Shown piece after piece: positions 30,882-40,743 of a DNA stretch of 64,000 nucleotides. Location of the stretch: contig OU461276.1 of the NCBI GenBank assembly GCA_911810475.1, forward strand, positions 2,357,501-2,421,500. Reading direction: 5' to 3'. The notes beneath the pieces were generated by a model. It had not been told where the DNA came from, ran no database searches, and saw nothing but the letters and a program-made list of their open reading frames with translations. This DNA comes from Candidatus Celerinatantimonas neptuna (lineage in GTDB: Bacteria; Pseudomonadota; Gammaproteobacteria; Enterobacterales; Celerinatantimonadaceae). The position numbers and the translations under genes were made by a program. Position 1 is the stretch's first letter, and each line of letters begins with the position of its first letter.

Positions 30882-31187
30882 GTGGAAAATTGTCTGGTAA
30901 TTACTGGTGAGCTGAGTCGCGCACCCCATTATCGGATGAGCCCGAGTGGTATTGGTCATTGTCATTTCTGGCTTCAACACTACTCACAACAAGTGGAAGC
31001 CGGGCTGAACAGACGAGCGCATTGTTTTATTGCTGTCGTTGCCAGTGGCCAGGAATTCACTAAAGAATTACTCCCTTTACAGATGGGATGCACGGTACGA
31101 GTTAGAGGTTTTTTACAGACTCAAAAAGATCGTAGCGGAGAATCAAAACTGGTTCTGCATGCCCAACATATTGAATTGTTATCATGA
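30882..31187 (+). CDS. priB: Primosomal replication protein N (PriB)
   Basis: PriB is a single-strand DNA-binding OB-fold dimer that helps restart stalled forks with PriA and DnaT. The 101-residue protein has [28 protein letters not shown] and ends LHAQHIELL, typical of PriB. The start is GTG at 30882, two bases after the rpsF stop, so translation is probably coupled. Its place between rpsF and rpsR is the standard gammaproteobacterial one. Confidence 0.94.
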   Translation: MENCLVITGELSRAPHYRMSPSGIGHCHFWLQHYSQQVEAGLNRRAHCFIAVVASGQEFTKELLPLQMGCTVRVRGFLQTQKDRSGESKLVLHAQHIELLS

Positions 31188-31197
31188 GGATAAACTT

Positions 31198-31425
31198 ATG
31201 GCACGCTTTTTCCGTCGTCGTAAATTCTGCCGTTTTTCGGCTGAAGGCGTAGTTGAAATCGATTATAAAGATACCGCTACTTTGAAAAATTACATCACTG
31301 AAAGTGGTAAAATTGTACCTAGTCGTATTACTGGTACCAGCGCTAAATACCAGCGCCAACTGGCACGTGCAATCAAACGTGCTCGTTACCTGGCTTTGCT
31401 TCCTTATACTGATTTACATAAGTAA
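31198..31425 (+). CDS. rpsR: 30S ribosomal protein S18
   Basis: S18 partners S6 on the platform of the small subunit. The 75 residues begin [17 protein letters not shown] and end [20 protein letters not shown], matching the family end to end. The reading frame is open further upstream (to 31030), but the ATG at 31198 aligns with all known S18 and has GAGGA upstream. Confidence 0.97.
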   Translation: MARFFRRRKFCRFSAEGVVEIDYKDTATLKNYITESGKIVPSRITGTSAKYQRQLARAIKRARYLALLPYTDLHK

Positions 31426-31465
31426 GCAGCTGGCCTAACTCAATACAAACTTTCGAGGAAAGGTA

Positions 31466-31915
31466 ATGGATATTATTCTTCTAGACAAAATTGGTCATCT
31501 GGGAAGTCTGGGTGACAAAGTGTCTGTAAAACCTGGTTACGCACGTAACTATTTATTCCCGCAGGGTAAAGCTGTTCCAGCTACTAAAGAAAATCTGGAA
31601 CATTTTGAAGCTCGTCGTGCTGAATATGAAAAACATCTGGCTGAAACTTTGTCAAAAGCTGAAGCTCGTGGCCAGCAGTTAACTGATCTTGCAAGTGTTA
31701 CTTTGGCTCGTAAAGCGGGCGATGAAGGTAAACTGTTCGGTTCAATCGGTACTCGTGATATTGCTGATGCAATTACCGCTGCCGGTGTTGAAGTCGCTAA
31801 GTCTGAAGTCCGTTTGCCAAATGGCGTTTTACGCACCACTGGCGAATATGAAATTGATGTTCAGGTTCATGCTGATGTGACCGGAACTGTAAAAGTTATT
31901 GTTGAAGCAGAATAA
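31466..31915 (+). CDS. rplI: 50S ribosomal protein L9
   Basis: L9 binds domain V of 23S rRNA and reaches over the L1 stalk. The 149-residue protein starts [19 protein letters not shown] and has [17 protein letters not shown], the N-terminal RNA-binding signature. A long helix connects to the C-terminal domain ([26 protein letters not shown]). AGGAAAGG precedes the ATG. It is the last gene of the operon and a terminator follows. Confidence 0.97.
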   Translation: MDIILLDKIGHLGSLGDKVSVKPGYARNYLFPQGKAVPATKENLEHFEARRAEYEKHLAETLSKAEARGQQLTDLASVTLARKAGDEGKLFGSIGTRDIADAITAAGVEVAKSEVRLPNGVLRTTGEYEIDVQVHADVTGTVKVIVEAE

Positions 31916-31937
31916 TTCTGATTTAACATTGATTGAT

Positions 31938-31967
31938 AAGGCTATACAATTTTGTATAGCCTTTTTT
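31938..31967 (+). terminator. Terminator after rplI
   Basis: The stem AAGGCTATACAA (31938-31949) with TTGTATAGCCTT (31952-31963) is perfect and runs into a T tract. Confidence 0.93.
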
Positions 31968-32046
31968 ATTTTTTCTGTATGGGCATTGGCAAATTAATTC
32001 AGATCGGCTAGGGTGAAATTAGTCATGTGAACAAAATGCTAATAGA

Positions 32047-33159
32047 ATGCAACTTAAACAAATCTATTGTTATCCTCTCAAATCAGGGAAAGCGATCGGA
32101 CTTTCTCATACCACATTATCCAGCTTAGGAGTTGAAGGTGATCGACGCTTAATGGTCATCGATTCTCATAATCAATTTGTAAGTGCTCGCAGTGCCCCTC
32201 AATTATGTTTGGTTGAATGTCACTTAGAAGGTGACAGAGTAACGTTAGTTGGTCCACGAATGCCTTCTGTGTCTCTATCGCTTACAAAGGTGGCTCAACG
32301 GGCACAGGTTCAGATTTGGCGATCAGATGTGAATGTCAGTTTGTTAGATGAATCAGCTCATCATTGGATCAGTGAGTATCTTCAGGGGGATTATCGATTG
32401 TGTTTTTTTGATGAGCAATCGGAGCGTGCGGTGAATAAGGCTCCAGAATATCAAGTGAGTTTTGCGGATATCTGCCCGGTATTGCTCATTGGACAAGCAT
32501 CTCTTGATGCACTGAATGAATATACCGGACGTTCTGATCAAATGTTACAGTTTCGACCAAATTTAGTCGTCGATAGCGGTACACCTTATGCTGAGGAAAG
32601 CTGGCAAATTATTCGTATTGGTGATGTTGAATTAATGGCAGTGAAGCCTTGTGGCCGCTGTCAGGTTACCACATTAGACCCTCATACTGCTATTTTTGAC
32701 CCTGCGGATGAGCCATTGAAATCATTAGAAAAGTTTCATTCTATGGAAAATGGAAAGATTGTCTTCGGTCAATATTTTGTGGTAACCAAAGCAGGAGGGG
32801 CCAGGTTGGGAGATAAAGTGACTGTCGTGAGTGAATGTCAGCCACCCCAGTATCGTTGTCACACTGATTCGTCTTTACAAGAAGCAAAGAGTAGTTATCA
32901 GGTCTTTTTTGATCAAGCGGGAGTTATGGCTAAGGGCGATACGGATCAGACACTTCTTGAGATTGCAGAAGAACATGATGTCGATCTTCCCAGCAGTTGC
33001 CGTAGTGGTAGTTGTGGTACCTGCCGGGTTAAATTGATTGATGGTCAAGTAGAGGTTGGGGCTGATTATGCGCTAAGTGATCAGGAGATTGAAGAGGGTT
33101 ATATTTTAGCCTGTAGTTGCTTTCCCCGTTCAGACTTAGTGATCAGCCAAGAAGATTAA
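32047..33159 (+). CDS. ycbX: MOSC-domain iron-sulfur protein, YcbX-like
   Basis: Residues 1-120 are a MOSC N-terminal beta barrel (YPLKSGKAIGLS) and 120-265 a MOSC domain with the conserved Cys in KPCGRCQVTTLD. The last ~85 residues are a plant-type 2Fe-2S ferredoxin domain with CRSGSCGTC and a later CSC. This order and the 370-residue length equal E. coli YcbX (369). YcbX detoxifies N-hydroxylated bases such as 6-hydroxylaminopurine using molybdenum cofactor. The C-terminus overlaps the upstream frame of the following reductase gene. Confidence 0.88.
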   Translation: MQLKQIYCYPLKSGKAIGLSHTTLSSLGVEGDRRLMVIDSHNQFVSARSAPQLCLVECHLEGDRVTLVGPRMPSVSLSLTKVAQRAQVQIWRSDVNVSLLDESAHHWISEYLQGDYRLCFFDEQSERAVNKAPEYQVSFADICPVLLIGQASLDALNEYTGRSDQMLQFRPNLVVDSGTPYAEESWQIIRIGDVELMAVKPCGRCQVTTLDPHTAIFDPADEPLKSLEKFHSMENGKIVFGQYFVVTKAGGARLGDKVTVVSECQPPQYRCHTDSSLQEAKSSYQVFFDQAGVMAKGDTDQTLLEIAEEHDVDLPSSCRSGSCGTCRVKLIDGQVEVGADYALSDQEIEEGYILACSCFPRSDLVISQED

Positions 33160-33188
33160 TCGATCTTTTACCAGTTATTGGGGGGGTT

Positions 33189-33926
33189 ATGGAGTGGATA
33201 GATGCAACGTTGATATCCCGTAAATTCTGGACAAAAACGCTCTTTTCAATAGAAGTTGAAGCTGAAATACCTCGATACAAAGCAGGACAGTTTGCACAGT
33301 TAGGGATGTATGTTGATGGAGAGTTGATTAAACGAGCGTATTCGTTTGTAAATGCTCCTCATTCGAGCTGTCACGAGTTTTATTTAGTTAATGTAGTTGG
33401 TGGTCAACTATCTCCCCAACTAGCTGAAATACCGATTGGAAGCCTGCTTATGATGGCAGATCATGCAGGCGGTTTCTTTACACTTGATGAGGTGCCATCT
33501 TCTGAACATTTGTTGATGTTATCAACCGGAACTGCTGTTGGACCTTTTCTTTCGATATTACGTGATGGGAGTGTTTGGCAAAAATTCAGTCGTGTCACTT
33601 TAGTTCAGGGTGTTCGTTATAATCAGGATATTAATTATCAGTCGTTGCTTGATGAAATATCAGGGCCACATCCCTATTTTCAGTTTATTCCTTTAGTGAC
33701 CAGAGAAGAATCTCAGTCAGGGATCGCCGGGCGGATCCCGAATGTTATTGAGGCTGGCTTATTAGAGCGAATGATCGGTGTTGAGTTACATCCCAAACGA
33801 TGCCAGGTGATGATTTGCGGGAATCCTGAGATGGTTAAAGAGACTCGGGATATGCTCAAGGCGAGAGGCTTTATTCGTAATCTGCGTCGTAAACCCGGAC
33901 AATTAACTGTCGAGAATTATTGGTAA
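33189..33926 (+). CDS. fpr: Ferredoxin--NADP reductase
   Basis: This flavoenzyme of 245 residues transfers electrons between NADPH and ferredoxin or flavodoxin. The FAD motif RAYSFVNAPHS is near residues 52-62, and the NADPH-binding stretch STGTAVGPFLSILRD is near 114-128. CGNPEMVKETRDML near the end is the usual C-terminal motif, and the chain closes with ENYW. The ATG at 33189 has a GGGGGG run just upstream. The gene follows ycbX by 29 bases, so it may supply electrons to the ferredoxin domain of that protein; this is inference. Confidence 0.9.
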   Translation: MEWIDATLISRKFWTKTLFSIEVEAEIPRYKAGQFAQLGMYVDGELIKRAYSFVNAPHSSCHEFYLVNVVGGQLSPQLAEIPIGSLLMMADHAGGFFTLDEVPSSEHLLMLSTGTAVGPFLSILRDGSVWQKFSRVTLVQGVRYNQDINYQSLLDEISGPHPYFQFIPLVTREESQSGIAGRIPNVIEAGLLERMIGVELHPKRCQVMICGNPEMVKETRDMLKARGFIRNLRRKPGQLTVENYW

Positions 33927-34087
33927 TTTTCATATTTTAGTTTTAAGTGTTTTGTCTGGAACTCAAGTTCTCTAATTTCACGATAGTGGTTGGATTGTTA
34001 TAATTAATGATCCAATATCGATAAGCGAATTGTTGTTCCTGGCTGGTTCTAGCATAATACCGCTTGAATCAGATGAGTGAGTAAATC

Positions 34088-35488
34088 ATGGCGACGCAAA
34101 GTACGAAAACAAAGCAGGTTGATCAGCAGGTCTTGGCACTGAAGGTGCCCCCCCATTCATTTGAGGCCGAGCAAGCTGTTCTCGGTGGTCTCATGTTGGA
34201 TAACAATGCATGGGATAATGTTGCTGAACAAGTTGTCGAGCAGGATTTTTACTCACGCCAGCACCGTTTAATTTTTGCGGCAATGCATCGGTTGGCCGAA
34301 ACGGGAAATCCCATTGATTTGGTGACTGTTTCTGAAGAGTTGGAACGTCAGGAACAACTTGATGATATTGGGGGTTTCGCTTATTTGGGCGAAATAGCTA
34401 AAAATACGCCGAGTGCAGCGAATATCAGAGCATATGCTGAAATTGTGCGGGAGAGGGCTGTAACCCGGGAGCTCATCGGTGTCGCTCATGAAATTGCCGA
34501 AGCTGGCTATGAACCTCAAGGGCGTAAGAGCAACGAGTTGTTGGATTTTGCGGAAAGTAAGGTGTTTCACATCGCTGAGGCTCGGACAACTGGCGACGAA
34601 GGTCCCCAGGGGGTAAAAACTCTACTGGCTGAGACGCTAGATCGGATTGAGGAGCTTTACAAAAATCCTGATCAGGGGGGGGTTACCGGTGTCTCAACAG
34701 GGTTTTCTGATTTAGATAAAATGACATGTGGTTTGCAACCTTCTGATTTGGTGATTGTGGCTGCTCGTCCATCCATGGGGAAAACGACTTTTGCTATGAA
34801 TATGGCTGAGTACGTTGCTATGACTCAGGAAAAGCCGGTTCTAGTGTTTAGTCTGGAAATGCCCTCAGAGCAGATTATGATGCGTATGCTGGCATCTTTA
34901 GGTCGAATTGATCAGACTAAAATTCGTACCGGAAATCTGGATGATGATGATTGGGCCCGTTTATCCTCAACTATGGGATTGGTTGCGGATAAAGGCCAAA
35001 TGTTTATTGATGACTCATCGGGATTGACACCTACTGAAGTTCGATCCCGTGCTCGTCGTGTTGCCCGGGAACATGGTGGATTAAGCTTAATTATGATCGA
35101 CTATCTCCAGTTGATGCAGGTCCCTGGCATGTCTGAAAACCGGACATTAGAAATTGCGGAGATATCCCGTTCTTTAAAAGCGTTAGCTAAAGAGTTGAGT
35201 GTTCCGGTTGTTGCGCTTTCTCAGCTTAACCGTAGTTTGGAGCAACGGGCAGATAAACGACCTGTGAACTCTGATTTGCGTGAATCTGGATCTATTGAGC
35301 AGGATGCTGATTTAATTATGTTTATTTATCGTGATGAGGTCTATCACGATGATCCGGCCAATAAAGGGCTTGCCGAAGTCATTATCGGAAAACAGAGGAA
35401 TGGTCCAATTGGTAAAGTGCCTTTAACATTCCAGGGACATTTTTCCAGGTTTGATAATTATGCAGGGCCTGAATTCGACGAATATTAG
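34088..35488 (+). CDS. dnaB: Replicative DNA helicase DnaB
   Basis: DnaB is the hexameric 5'-to-3' helicase that unwinds the fork and binds primase. The N-terminal domain (about 15-125) starts with PPHSFEAEQAVLGGLMLD. The RecA-like C-terminal domain has Walker A at 227-234 (RPSMGKTT), Walker B in LSLIMIDYLQLM, and the arginine-finger region (DKRPVNSDLRESGSIEQDADLI-like). No intein is present. The length of 466 is normal. It is separated from rplI by ycbX and fpr, whereas in many relatives it follows rplI directly or after alr. Confidence 0.97.
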   Translation: MATQSTKTKQVDQQVLALKVPPHSFEAEQAVLGGLMLDNNAWDNVAEQVVEQDFYSRQHRLIFAAMHRLAETGNPIDLVTVSEELERQEQLDDIGGFAYLGEIAKNTPSAANIRAYAEIVRERAVTRELIGVAHEIAEAGYEPQGRKSNELLDFAESKVFHIAEARTTGDEGPQGVKTLLAETLDRIEELYKNPDQGGVTGVSTGFSDLDKMTCGLQPSDLVIVAARPSMGKTTFAMNMAEYVAMTQEKPVLVFSLEMPSEQIMMRMLASLGRIDQTKIRTGNLDDDDWARLSSTMGLVADKGQMFIDDSSGLTPTEVRSRARRVAREHGGLSLIMIDYLQLMQVPGMSENRTLEIAEISRSLKALAKELSVPVVALSQLNRSLEQRADKRPVNSDLRESGSIEQDADLIMFIYRDEVYHDDPANKGLAEVIIGKQRNGPIGKVPLTFQGHFSRFDNYAGPEFDEY

Positions 35489-35535
35489 CCCTTTTCATCG
35501 TTGCTCATATATTGTCAGTAAGTATGGATTCTGAT

Positions 35536-35563
35536 AAAAACCGCTGTTTAATTAGCGGTTTTT
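35536..35563 (+). terminator. Terminator after dnaB
   Basis: AAAAACCGCT (35536-35545) and AGCGGTTTTT (35554-35563) form a perfect 10-bp stem. The A and T flanks allow it to work in both directions, which suits the convergent cheX. Confidence 0.92.
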
Positions 35564-35594
35564 GATTTTTTGAACCTGAGTCAGAATAGAAAGG

Positions 35595-36059
35595 TTATTT
35601 ATCGAAACAAATTTCAATGGTTGCGGAGCCATAATCTGAAACAAACGGCATCAAGATTTTCGGACCATCTGACTTATGCTGAATGCTATGGGCCGGACCT
35701 GAGACAACGATTGGGGTAGCCATGTTAAATTCATACCCTTGTTCACCAAGAATTCGTTTTGCGCCACCAGTGACCATATTGGTAATTTCACCAATCATAT
35801 CAGTGACATCTTCATTGATATTATGAGGTCGTTCACCCAGCATTCGGCTCATTACTTCAAGTGCGAGGCTTTTATCAAAGCTGATGGAAAAAGACCCCTT
35901 GATTGTTGGGCCTATCATGCCGATAACACCAGAAACATCGCCTCTGGCGACCTCATCTTTTTTGACTCTCGGGGCTTGTGGCTTTAATTCTAGTTGTGCC
36001 ATTGTTTTTAGCACATTTAACAATGAACTAAGAAAAGGATTAACAAACTTTGCTTCCAT
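35595..36059 (-). CDS. cheX: Chemotaxis protein CheX-like phosphatase
   Basis: CheX proteins dephosphorylate CheY-P. The 154-residue sequence has the CheC/CheX active-site pattern E-x2-N in DMIGEITNMVTGGAKRIL (near residues 86-103), and the fold's usual start (VNPFLSSLLNVLKTMAQ) and end (YGSATIEICFD). Similar stand-alone proteins are common in Vibrio and relatives. No other chemotaxis gene is nearby, so its partner response regulator is elsewhere. It is convergent with dnaB. Confidence 0.85.
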   Translation of the reverse strand: MEAKFVNPFLSSLLNVLKTMAQLELKPQAPRVKKDEVARGDVSGVIGMIGPTIKGSFSISFDKSLALEVMSRMLGERPHNINEDVTDMIGEITNMVTGGAKRILGEQGYEFNMATPIVVSGPAHSIQHKSDGPKILMPFVSDYGSATIEICFDK

Positions 36060-36226
36060 AATGTTCGCTTATATCTATATTAAAAGGCTAGCGGGAAAAA
36101 GTCCAAACCACCTTATATACCATAGACAATTTTTCAATAGTGGTAAAAGTATCCTTCATATGATGTCAGCTTGTATGAAAACCTTCAACTTATCTGTTTC
36201 ATATTTAGAAAAATAATCCATTTGAA

Positions 36227-37003
36227 TTAATGATCTAAATGGATCACCGGGTTTTCAGAAAACAGATAACGATCATCGTTGAGATCACCGTCAAAATTTG
36301 TTGCTTCAAACAGCATTTTTTTCGTATTTTCAAGATGCTGCCACATTGCTAGTTTTGCTGCTTGCGGGTCTTTACGAATAAGTGCCCGAAGAATATCATC
36401 ATGGTCTAAAGACCAACTTTCAATCGCCTGGGCATCAATATGAGAATGTAATTTTAGCCAGTAGGGGTTTTGATCCCGGTGAACCCATAATTGCTCGATG
36501 ACAATCACCAGAACAGAGTTTTGAGTCGCTTTAGCAACCTGAATATGGAATAGCTTATCCCATTCGGAATCTCGGGCTCTATCTTCTTTTCGTCCCTGTT
36601 CGAGAATTCTGGATAGCTCCATAATATCTTGCTTGGTGACCTGTGTCGCAGCAAATTCGGCAATATTACTTTCGAGAAGTTGCCTGGCTTGAAGAAGTTC
36701 AAAAGGGCCTGCGGTTAAAAGAGCATCCTGATAAGGTGGCATAGGGACCGTATGAGCGACATCCTCTGCAATAACATGGATTCCAGAACCTTTTCGCACT
36801 TCAACCAAACCTTCTACTTCAAGCATAATGATGGCTTCCCGAACGACTGTGCGGCTGACTTCCATCGTTTCGGCAATCAATCGTTCTGCAGGCAATCGAT
36901 CACCAACCTGATAATATCCAGAGCAGATCTGAGCTTTTAGCTCAGCCGCTATTGACTGATAAAGACGTTTAGTTTGAAAAGGTTCAATAGCTAGCTTATT
37001 CAC
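36227..37003 (-). CDS. exuR: Hexuronate-responsive repressor ExuR (GntR family)
   Basis: ExuR is a FadR-subgroup GntR repressor that releases DNA on binding galacturonate or glucuronate. The winged helix occupies residues 10-80 ([35 protein letters not shown]). The FCD domain includes [23 protein letters not shown] and [14 protein letters not shown], nearly the same as E. coli ExuR, and the end [13 protein letters not shown] also matches. It stands next to the TRAP transporter and 5.6 kb from uxaCBA. Four ExuR-like boxes are found in those control regions. Confidence 0.93.
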   Translation of the reverse strand: MNKLAIEPFQTKRLYQSIAAELKAQICSGYYQVGDRLPAERLIAETMEVSRTVVREAIIMLEVEGLVEVRKGSGIHVIAEDVAHTVPMPPYQDALLTAGPFELLQARQLLESNIAEFAATQVTKQDIMELSRILEQGRKEDRARDSEWDKLFHIQVAKATQNSVLVIVIEQLWVHRDQNPYWLKLHSHIDAQAIESWSLDHDDILRALIRKDPQAAKLAMWQHLENTKKMLFEATNFDGDLNDDRYLFSENPVIHLDH

Positions 37004-37065
37004 AAATGATCTATCCTGTTATAAATATAAACGGGGCAGCCAGAGGCCGTCCCTGATATAGCCCG

Positions 37066-38373
37066 TTAATATAATCCGAATAGCTTAGGTAAAAACAGAC
37101 TGATTTGAGGAATATAAGTAATTGCCAATAAAGAAACAACTAAAGCTGCAAAGAATGGCAACATTGGTTTAATCAGGTTTTGAATTTTCAAATTAGCCAC
37201 TGAACATCCAACAAATAAGGCACTCCCCACAGGCGGTGTACATAAACCGATACACAAGTTTACAACCATCATGATACCAAAATGAACCGGATCCATCCCA
37301 ATACGGGTTGCGATTGGTAAGAAAATTGGTGTAAAGATAAGAACCGCTGGTGTCATATCCATGAATACGCCGACAATCAGCAGGATGATGTTGATCATCA
37401 ACAAAATAATAAAGTGGTTACTTGATACCGATAACAATGCTTCAGCAATTGAATTTGGAATGTTTGCATCAGTCATTACCCAAGACATTCCGACGGATAC
37501 TCCGATTAACAATAATACAATGGAGGTCATCATGACCGATTCCAATAAGATAGTCGGGAGTTGAGTCAGCTTGATTTCGCGATAAATAACAACAGATAGA
37601 ATAAAGGTATAAACAACTGCGATTGCAGAGGCTTCTGTTGCAGTGAACACACCACAGAGGATGCCTCCCATGACAACGATGACTAATAACATACTTGGCA
37701 GTGCATCCCAAAAAGCTTTAATTGCCTGTTTGAATGTTGGACGAGGCGCTACAGGATATCCGCGTCGTTTGGCAATGAAAGCACCGACGATCATAACCGA
37801 TAGCCCCATTAAAATACCGGGGAGATAACCTGCCATGAATAATGCGGCAACAGATAACCCTCCGGCAGTCAATGCATATACGATAAGTACGTTAGATGGT
37901 GGAATCAGTAGACCTGTAATACATGATGTAACGTTGATTGCAGCCGAATATGCAGGTGGATAGCCCGCCTTCTTCTGCATTGGGGCCATTGTTCCGCCAA
38001 CAGCTGCACAGGCAGCAACAGCCGAGCCAGAAATAGAGCCGAACATCATATTTGCCATAACATTAACATGACCTAAAGAACCTGGCATCCTGCCGACTAA
38101 AATTTGGGAGAAATTAATTAGGCGTTGTGCAATCCCTCCACTGTTCATCAGAATACCTGCCAGTATAAAAAACGGGATGGCAAGGAGTGAAAAACTATCT
38201 AAGCCCGTTGCGACTTTTTGACCTAATATTGCCAATGCAATGTGCGGTGGAAGTAATGTAAAACAAGAGAGTAATGAGGATATCCCGATCGAAAACGAAA
38301 TAGGGACACCAGTAAAAACTAGAATAAAGAAACTGGCGAACATAATGAGCGCAGTGAGCCATTCCATATTCAT
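37066..38373 (-). CDS. TRAP transporter large permease (DctM family)
   Basis: This is the 435-residue, roughly 12-helix inner-membrane subunit that carries substrate with sodium. The family motifs are GVPISFSIG near the start, FILAGILMNSGGIAQRLI, and GSISGSAVAACAAVGGTMAPMQKKAGYPPAYSAA around residues 110-145. A good ribosome site, AAGGAG, precedes the ATG at 38373. It follows the small subunit after 12 bases. By its neighbours (exuR, uxaCBA) the substrate is probably galacturonate or glucuronate. Confidence 0.93.
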   Translation of the reverse strand: MNMEWLTALIMFASFFILVFTGVPISFSIGISSLLSCFTLLPPHIALAILGQKVATGLDSFSLLAIPFFILAGILMNSGGIAQRLINFSQILVGRMPGSLGHVNVMANMMFGSISGSAVAACAAVGGTMAPMQKKAGYPPAYSAAINVTSCITGLLIPPSNVLIVYALTAGGLSVAALFMAGYLPGILMGLSVMIVGAFIAKRRGYPVAPRPTFKQAIKAFWDALPSMLLVIVVMGGILCGVFTATEASAIAVVYTFILSVVIYREIKLTQLPTILLESVMMTSIVLLLIGVSVGMSWVMTDANIPNSIAEALLSVSSNHFIILLMINIILLIVGVFMDMTPAVLIFTPIFLPIATRIGMDPVHFGIMMVVNLCIGLCTPPVGSALFVGCSVANLKIQNLIKPMLPFFAALVVSLLAITYIPQISLFLPKLFGLY

Positions 38374-38385
38374 CAGTTTTGCTCC

Positions 38386-38877
38386 TTAATCGGATCCATT
38401 GAAGTGAACGATGGCATCGGCAATAAATAACAAGCTGTAATAACTCATAATTATGCCGGTTAAAGGAAGTACGATATATACATAGGCCATTGGAATTTGC
38501 ATGGCCGGTGATAGCTGACCACTTTCATAAACTCTCAGAGCCAGATGGCATCCCCCCCATATCATGGCACTGGCTGAAAATGCCAGGACGCATAGGTTGG
38601 TATAAATCGTAACAAGGCGTTTTTTCTTTCCAACAAGATGGGCAACGGTTAAATCGATAGCCAAGTGGCGCTGTGCTCCGACTGTATAAGCTGCTCCCAA
38701 CAGACCGACCCAAATCATACTAAAACGAGCGATCTCATCAGTGAACGTACTGGGTGCATCCAATACCCAACGGCTAAAGACCTGCCATACGACACAGATC
38801 ACCAATGCTGCCATGACCACAATACAAATTGTGCCAACGGCGAAATCTACTGGTTTTTTAAAGTTTTCCAGACGCAT
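38386..38877 (-). CDS. TRAP transporter small permease (DctQ family)
   Basis: This four-helix membrane subunit pairs with the large permease. Hydrophobic segments lie near residues 15-35, 48-68, 90-115 and 130-155 of the 163-residue product. DctQ motifs FSRWVLDAPSTFTDEIARF and GAQRHLAIDL are present. I prefer ATG 38877; a GTG at 38913 is also in frame and would add 12 residues with no hydrophobic content. It lies between the P and M genes on one transcript. Confidence 0.9.
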   Translation of the reverse strand: MRLENFKKPVDFAVGTICIVVMAALVICVVWQVFSRWVLDAPSTFTDEIARFSMIWVGLLGAAYTVGAQRHLAIDLTVAHLVGKKKRLVTIYTNLCVLAFSASAMIWGGCHLALRVYESGQLSPAMQIPMAYVYIVLPLTGIIMSYYSLLFIADAIVHFNGSD

Positions 38878-38930
38878 GTCTCTTATAACTCCGATTGGCC
38901 GAATGGGAGCCACCCGGCATCAAATGACAA

Positions 38931-39911
38931 TTACTTAACTGATTCTATTTTTTCCAGCCAAGCATCTTTGACGGGATCTTTTCTGAATTGATCCCACAGA
39001 GGTTTCATTGCTTTACGGAATGCCACTTTATCAACTTTGATAAAGTGAGCGCCAAGTTGAATTGCTTTTGCCCGTGATTTTTCGACTTGTTTTGTCCACA
39101 GAACCCGTTCATATTTTTCAGAATCACGTGCTGCTTTTTCTAAAAGTTTCCGTTGTTCCGGAGTTAGCCGGTTCAATGCTGAAGTTGAAATAGCTAAAAA
39201 GTCAGGAACTGCTGTGTGTTGATCTTGAGAATAGTATTTGGCAATCTCAACATGTCGTGTCTGAACATAAGAAGGGATATTATTTTCTGCTGCATCAACA
39301 ACCCCTTGTTGAAGTGCGGTATAAACTTCGCCAAAAGGAATCGGCGCAGGTGCTCCACCTAACAATTCAATCATTTTGTTCGTTGTCGGTGTTGAGACGA
39401 CACGTACTTTGAGACCTTTCAGGTCTGCAGGGGTACGAATGGTTTTTTTCGCATAGAAACTACGAGTACCAGCTTCATAAGCGGCCAACAGCACAAATCC
39501 TTTTTTCTTTGGAAGTTGTTCAAGTGCATGTCCAATCGGGCCATAAACCACTTTATTGAAGTGGGCTGTATCGCGGAAAAGATAAGGCAAACTAAAAATA
39601 GAAAATACAGGATCAAATGGTTCTAATTCACTGGCACTTACTTTTGTCATTGCCAATGCACCTTGTTGTAACATTTCTAGTGTTTGGCGAGGTCCTCCCA
39701 TCTGGCCGTCTGGGTAGATTCTAATCCGGACTTTACCATGAGTCTGTTCGCTCACTTCTTTTGCCATGTGACGAAGAGTAACTGCGACCACATGATCATT
39801 TTGCAGGTTATGGGCCAATTTTAAGGTCACGGCCTGAGATGCAAAACTGGTAAAAGTTAAAGGAGCAGCAAGCAACAAGGTATAGGGCAATGCTTTAATC
39901 TTCCAATTCAT
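38931..39911 (-). CDS. TRAP transporter substrate-binding protein (DctP family)
   Basis: This periplasmic binding protein of 326 residues captures the substrate for the QM membrane pair. A signal peptide spans residues 1-27 (LLLAAPLTFTSFASQA). The mature protein starts VTLKLAHNLQNDHVVAV. The carboxylate-binding arginine is expected in GLKVRVVSTPTTNKMIELLGGAPAPIPFGEVYTALQQGVVDAAENN-like sequence around residues 165-210, the standard DctP signature. It is the first gene of the P-Q-M operon and has an ExuR-type box about 125 bases upstream. Confidence 0.93.
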   Translation of the reverse strand: MNWKIKALPYTLLLAAPLTFTSFASQAVTLKLAHNLQNDHVVAVTLRHMAKEVSEQTHGKVRIRIYPDGQMGGPRQTLEMLQQGALAMTKVSASELEPFDPVFSIFSLPYLFRDTAHFNKVVYGPIGHALEQLPKKKGFVLLAAYEAGTRSFYAKKTIRTPADLKGLKVRVVSTPTTNKMIELLGGAPAPIPFGEVYTALQQGVVDAAENNIPSYVQTRHVEIAKYYSQDQHTAVPDFLAISTSALNRLTPEQRKLLEKAARDSEKYERVLWTKQVEKSRAKAIQLGAHFIKVDKVAFRKAMKPLWDQFRKDPVKDAWLEKIESVK

Positions 39912-40035
39912 AGGAGTGATTCCTCTTTTGATGAGAAGTACAGAGCAGAGAAAAGGGTCTGAAATTCATATTATCTTTGCTCTGGGCTTTATCATTCGTT
40001 TCCATTGAGACTATCGATGTTCGGGATTAATGATA

Positions 40036-40049
40036 ATTGGTATGATATG
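40036..40049. promoter_or_regulatory. ExuR-type box upstream of the TRAP operon
   Basis: AATTGGTATGATAT resembles the ExuR/UxuR operator AATTGGTATACCAATT in its left half and centre. It is about 125 bases from the dctP-like start. Confidence 0.6.
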
Positions 40050-40469
40050 TTTTTAAGTTGAATACCATCACATTTTTGTTCAATCTTTCAGATTGAAACA
40101 CCTTTTCATCTAAATCACGATTTTGATCACGATTTATATTTATCGATTTTGTAGAGATTGTATTAAAGGGATATTTCAATATTTGAAATACTGTTTTATA
40201 GTTTTATTTTAAGGGTTAAAGCTGACCTAAATTGATTGATTTGAGGTGAATTTTATTTGAAAAATGCAGTTTATTTTAAGGTTATATTATATGTGGCTTT
40301 ATTGATGTGATTATATTTATAATTAATAGTTTTATAAGGGAAATAAAATTAAATAATTTATTTTACTAGCTTGGTATTTGAGTGCGATTATTCATTTTTA
40401 TATGTTTGAGTGATTTTGGAATGAAAAAGGGGATTTTAAAAAAGATGAGGTTCTGCAGATTTGTTTTAA

Positions 40470-40486
40470 TGATTGGTATAATACCC
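40470..40486. promoter_or_regulatory. ExuR-type box between TRAP operon and broken permease
   Basis: TGATTGGTATAATACCC contains the perfect palindrome GGTAT-A-ATACC and the same TTGGTATAA core as the other boxes. Confidence 0.55.
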
Positions 40487-40743
40487 TATAGGAAGGACCA
40501 ATCGATTATCTATTTTAAATTGTTTTTATAAAAAATAGTAAAGGGTGTCAAAGATGGTTCATTTAGGTTAAACAGCTTGGTTTAAGTGCGTGTCGTTGTT
40601 TTGCTATGACTTTCATTGGGGGGCTATGATATCAATTTATCACTATTTATTCAGATTGAGGTAGGGGGCTTTTGTCTAAAAATAGCTATGTCGGGTGTTA
40701 TGGATAGTCTTTTATATCGGCAGCCTGCTCTTGCAATGAGGGC

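Larger units (their letters stand above)
39912..40743. other. AT-rich region upstream of the TRAP operon
   Basis: About 830 very AT-rich bases without a convincing gene. They hold two ExuR-type boxes and a 10-bp direct repeat ATCACGATTT (40114-40123 and 40126-40135). The promoter of the TRAP operon should be at the left end. Confidence 0.6.

Noticed and set aside
40114-40135. Direct repeat ATCACGATTT twice as an iteron or CRP site
   Set aside because: Only two copies, in very AT-rich DNA, and neither matches the CRP consensus in both halves.
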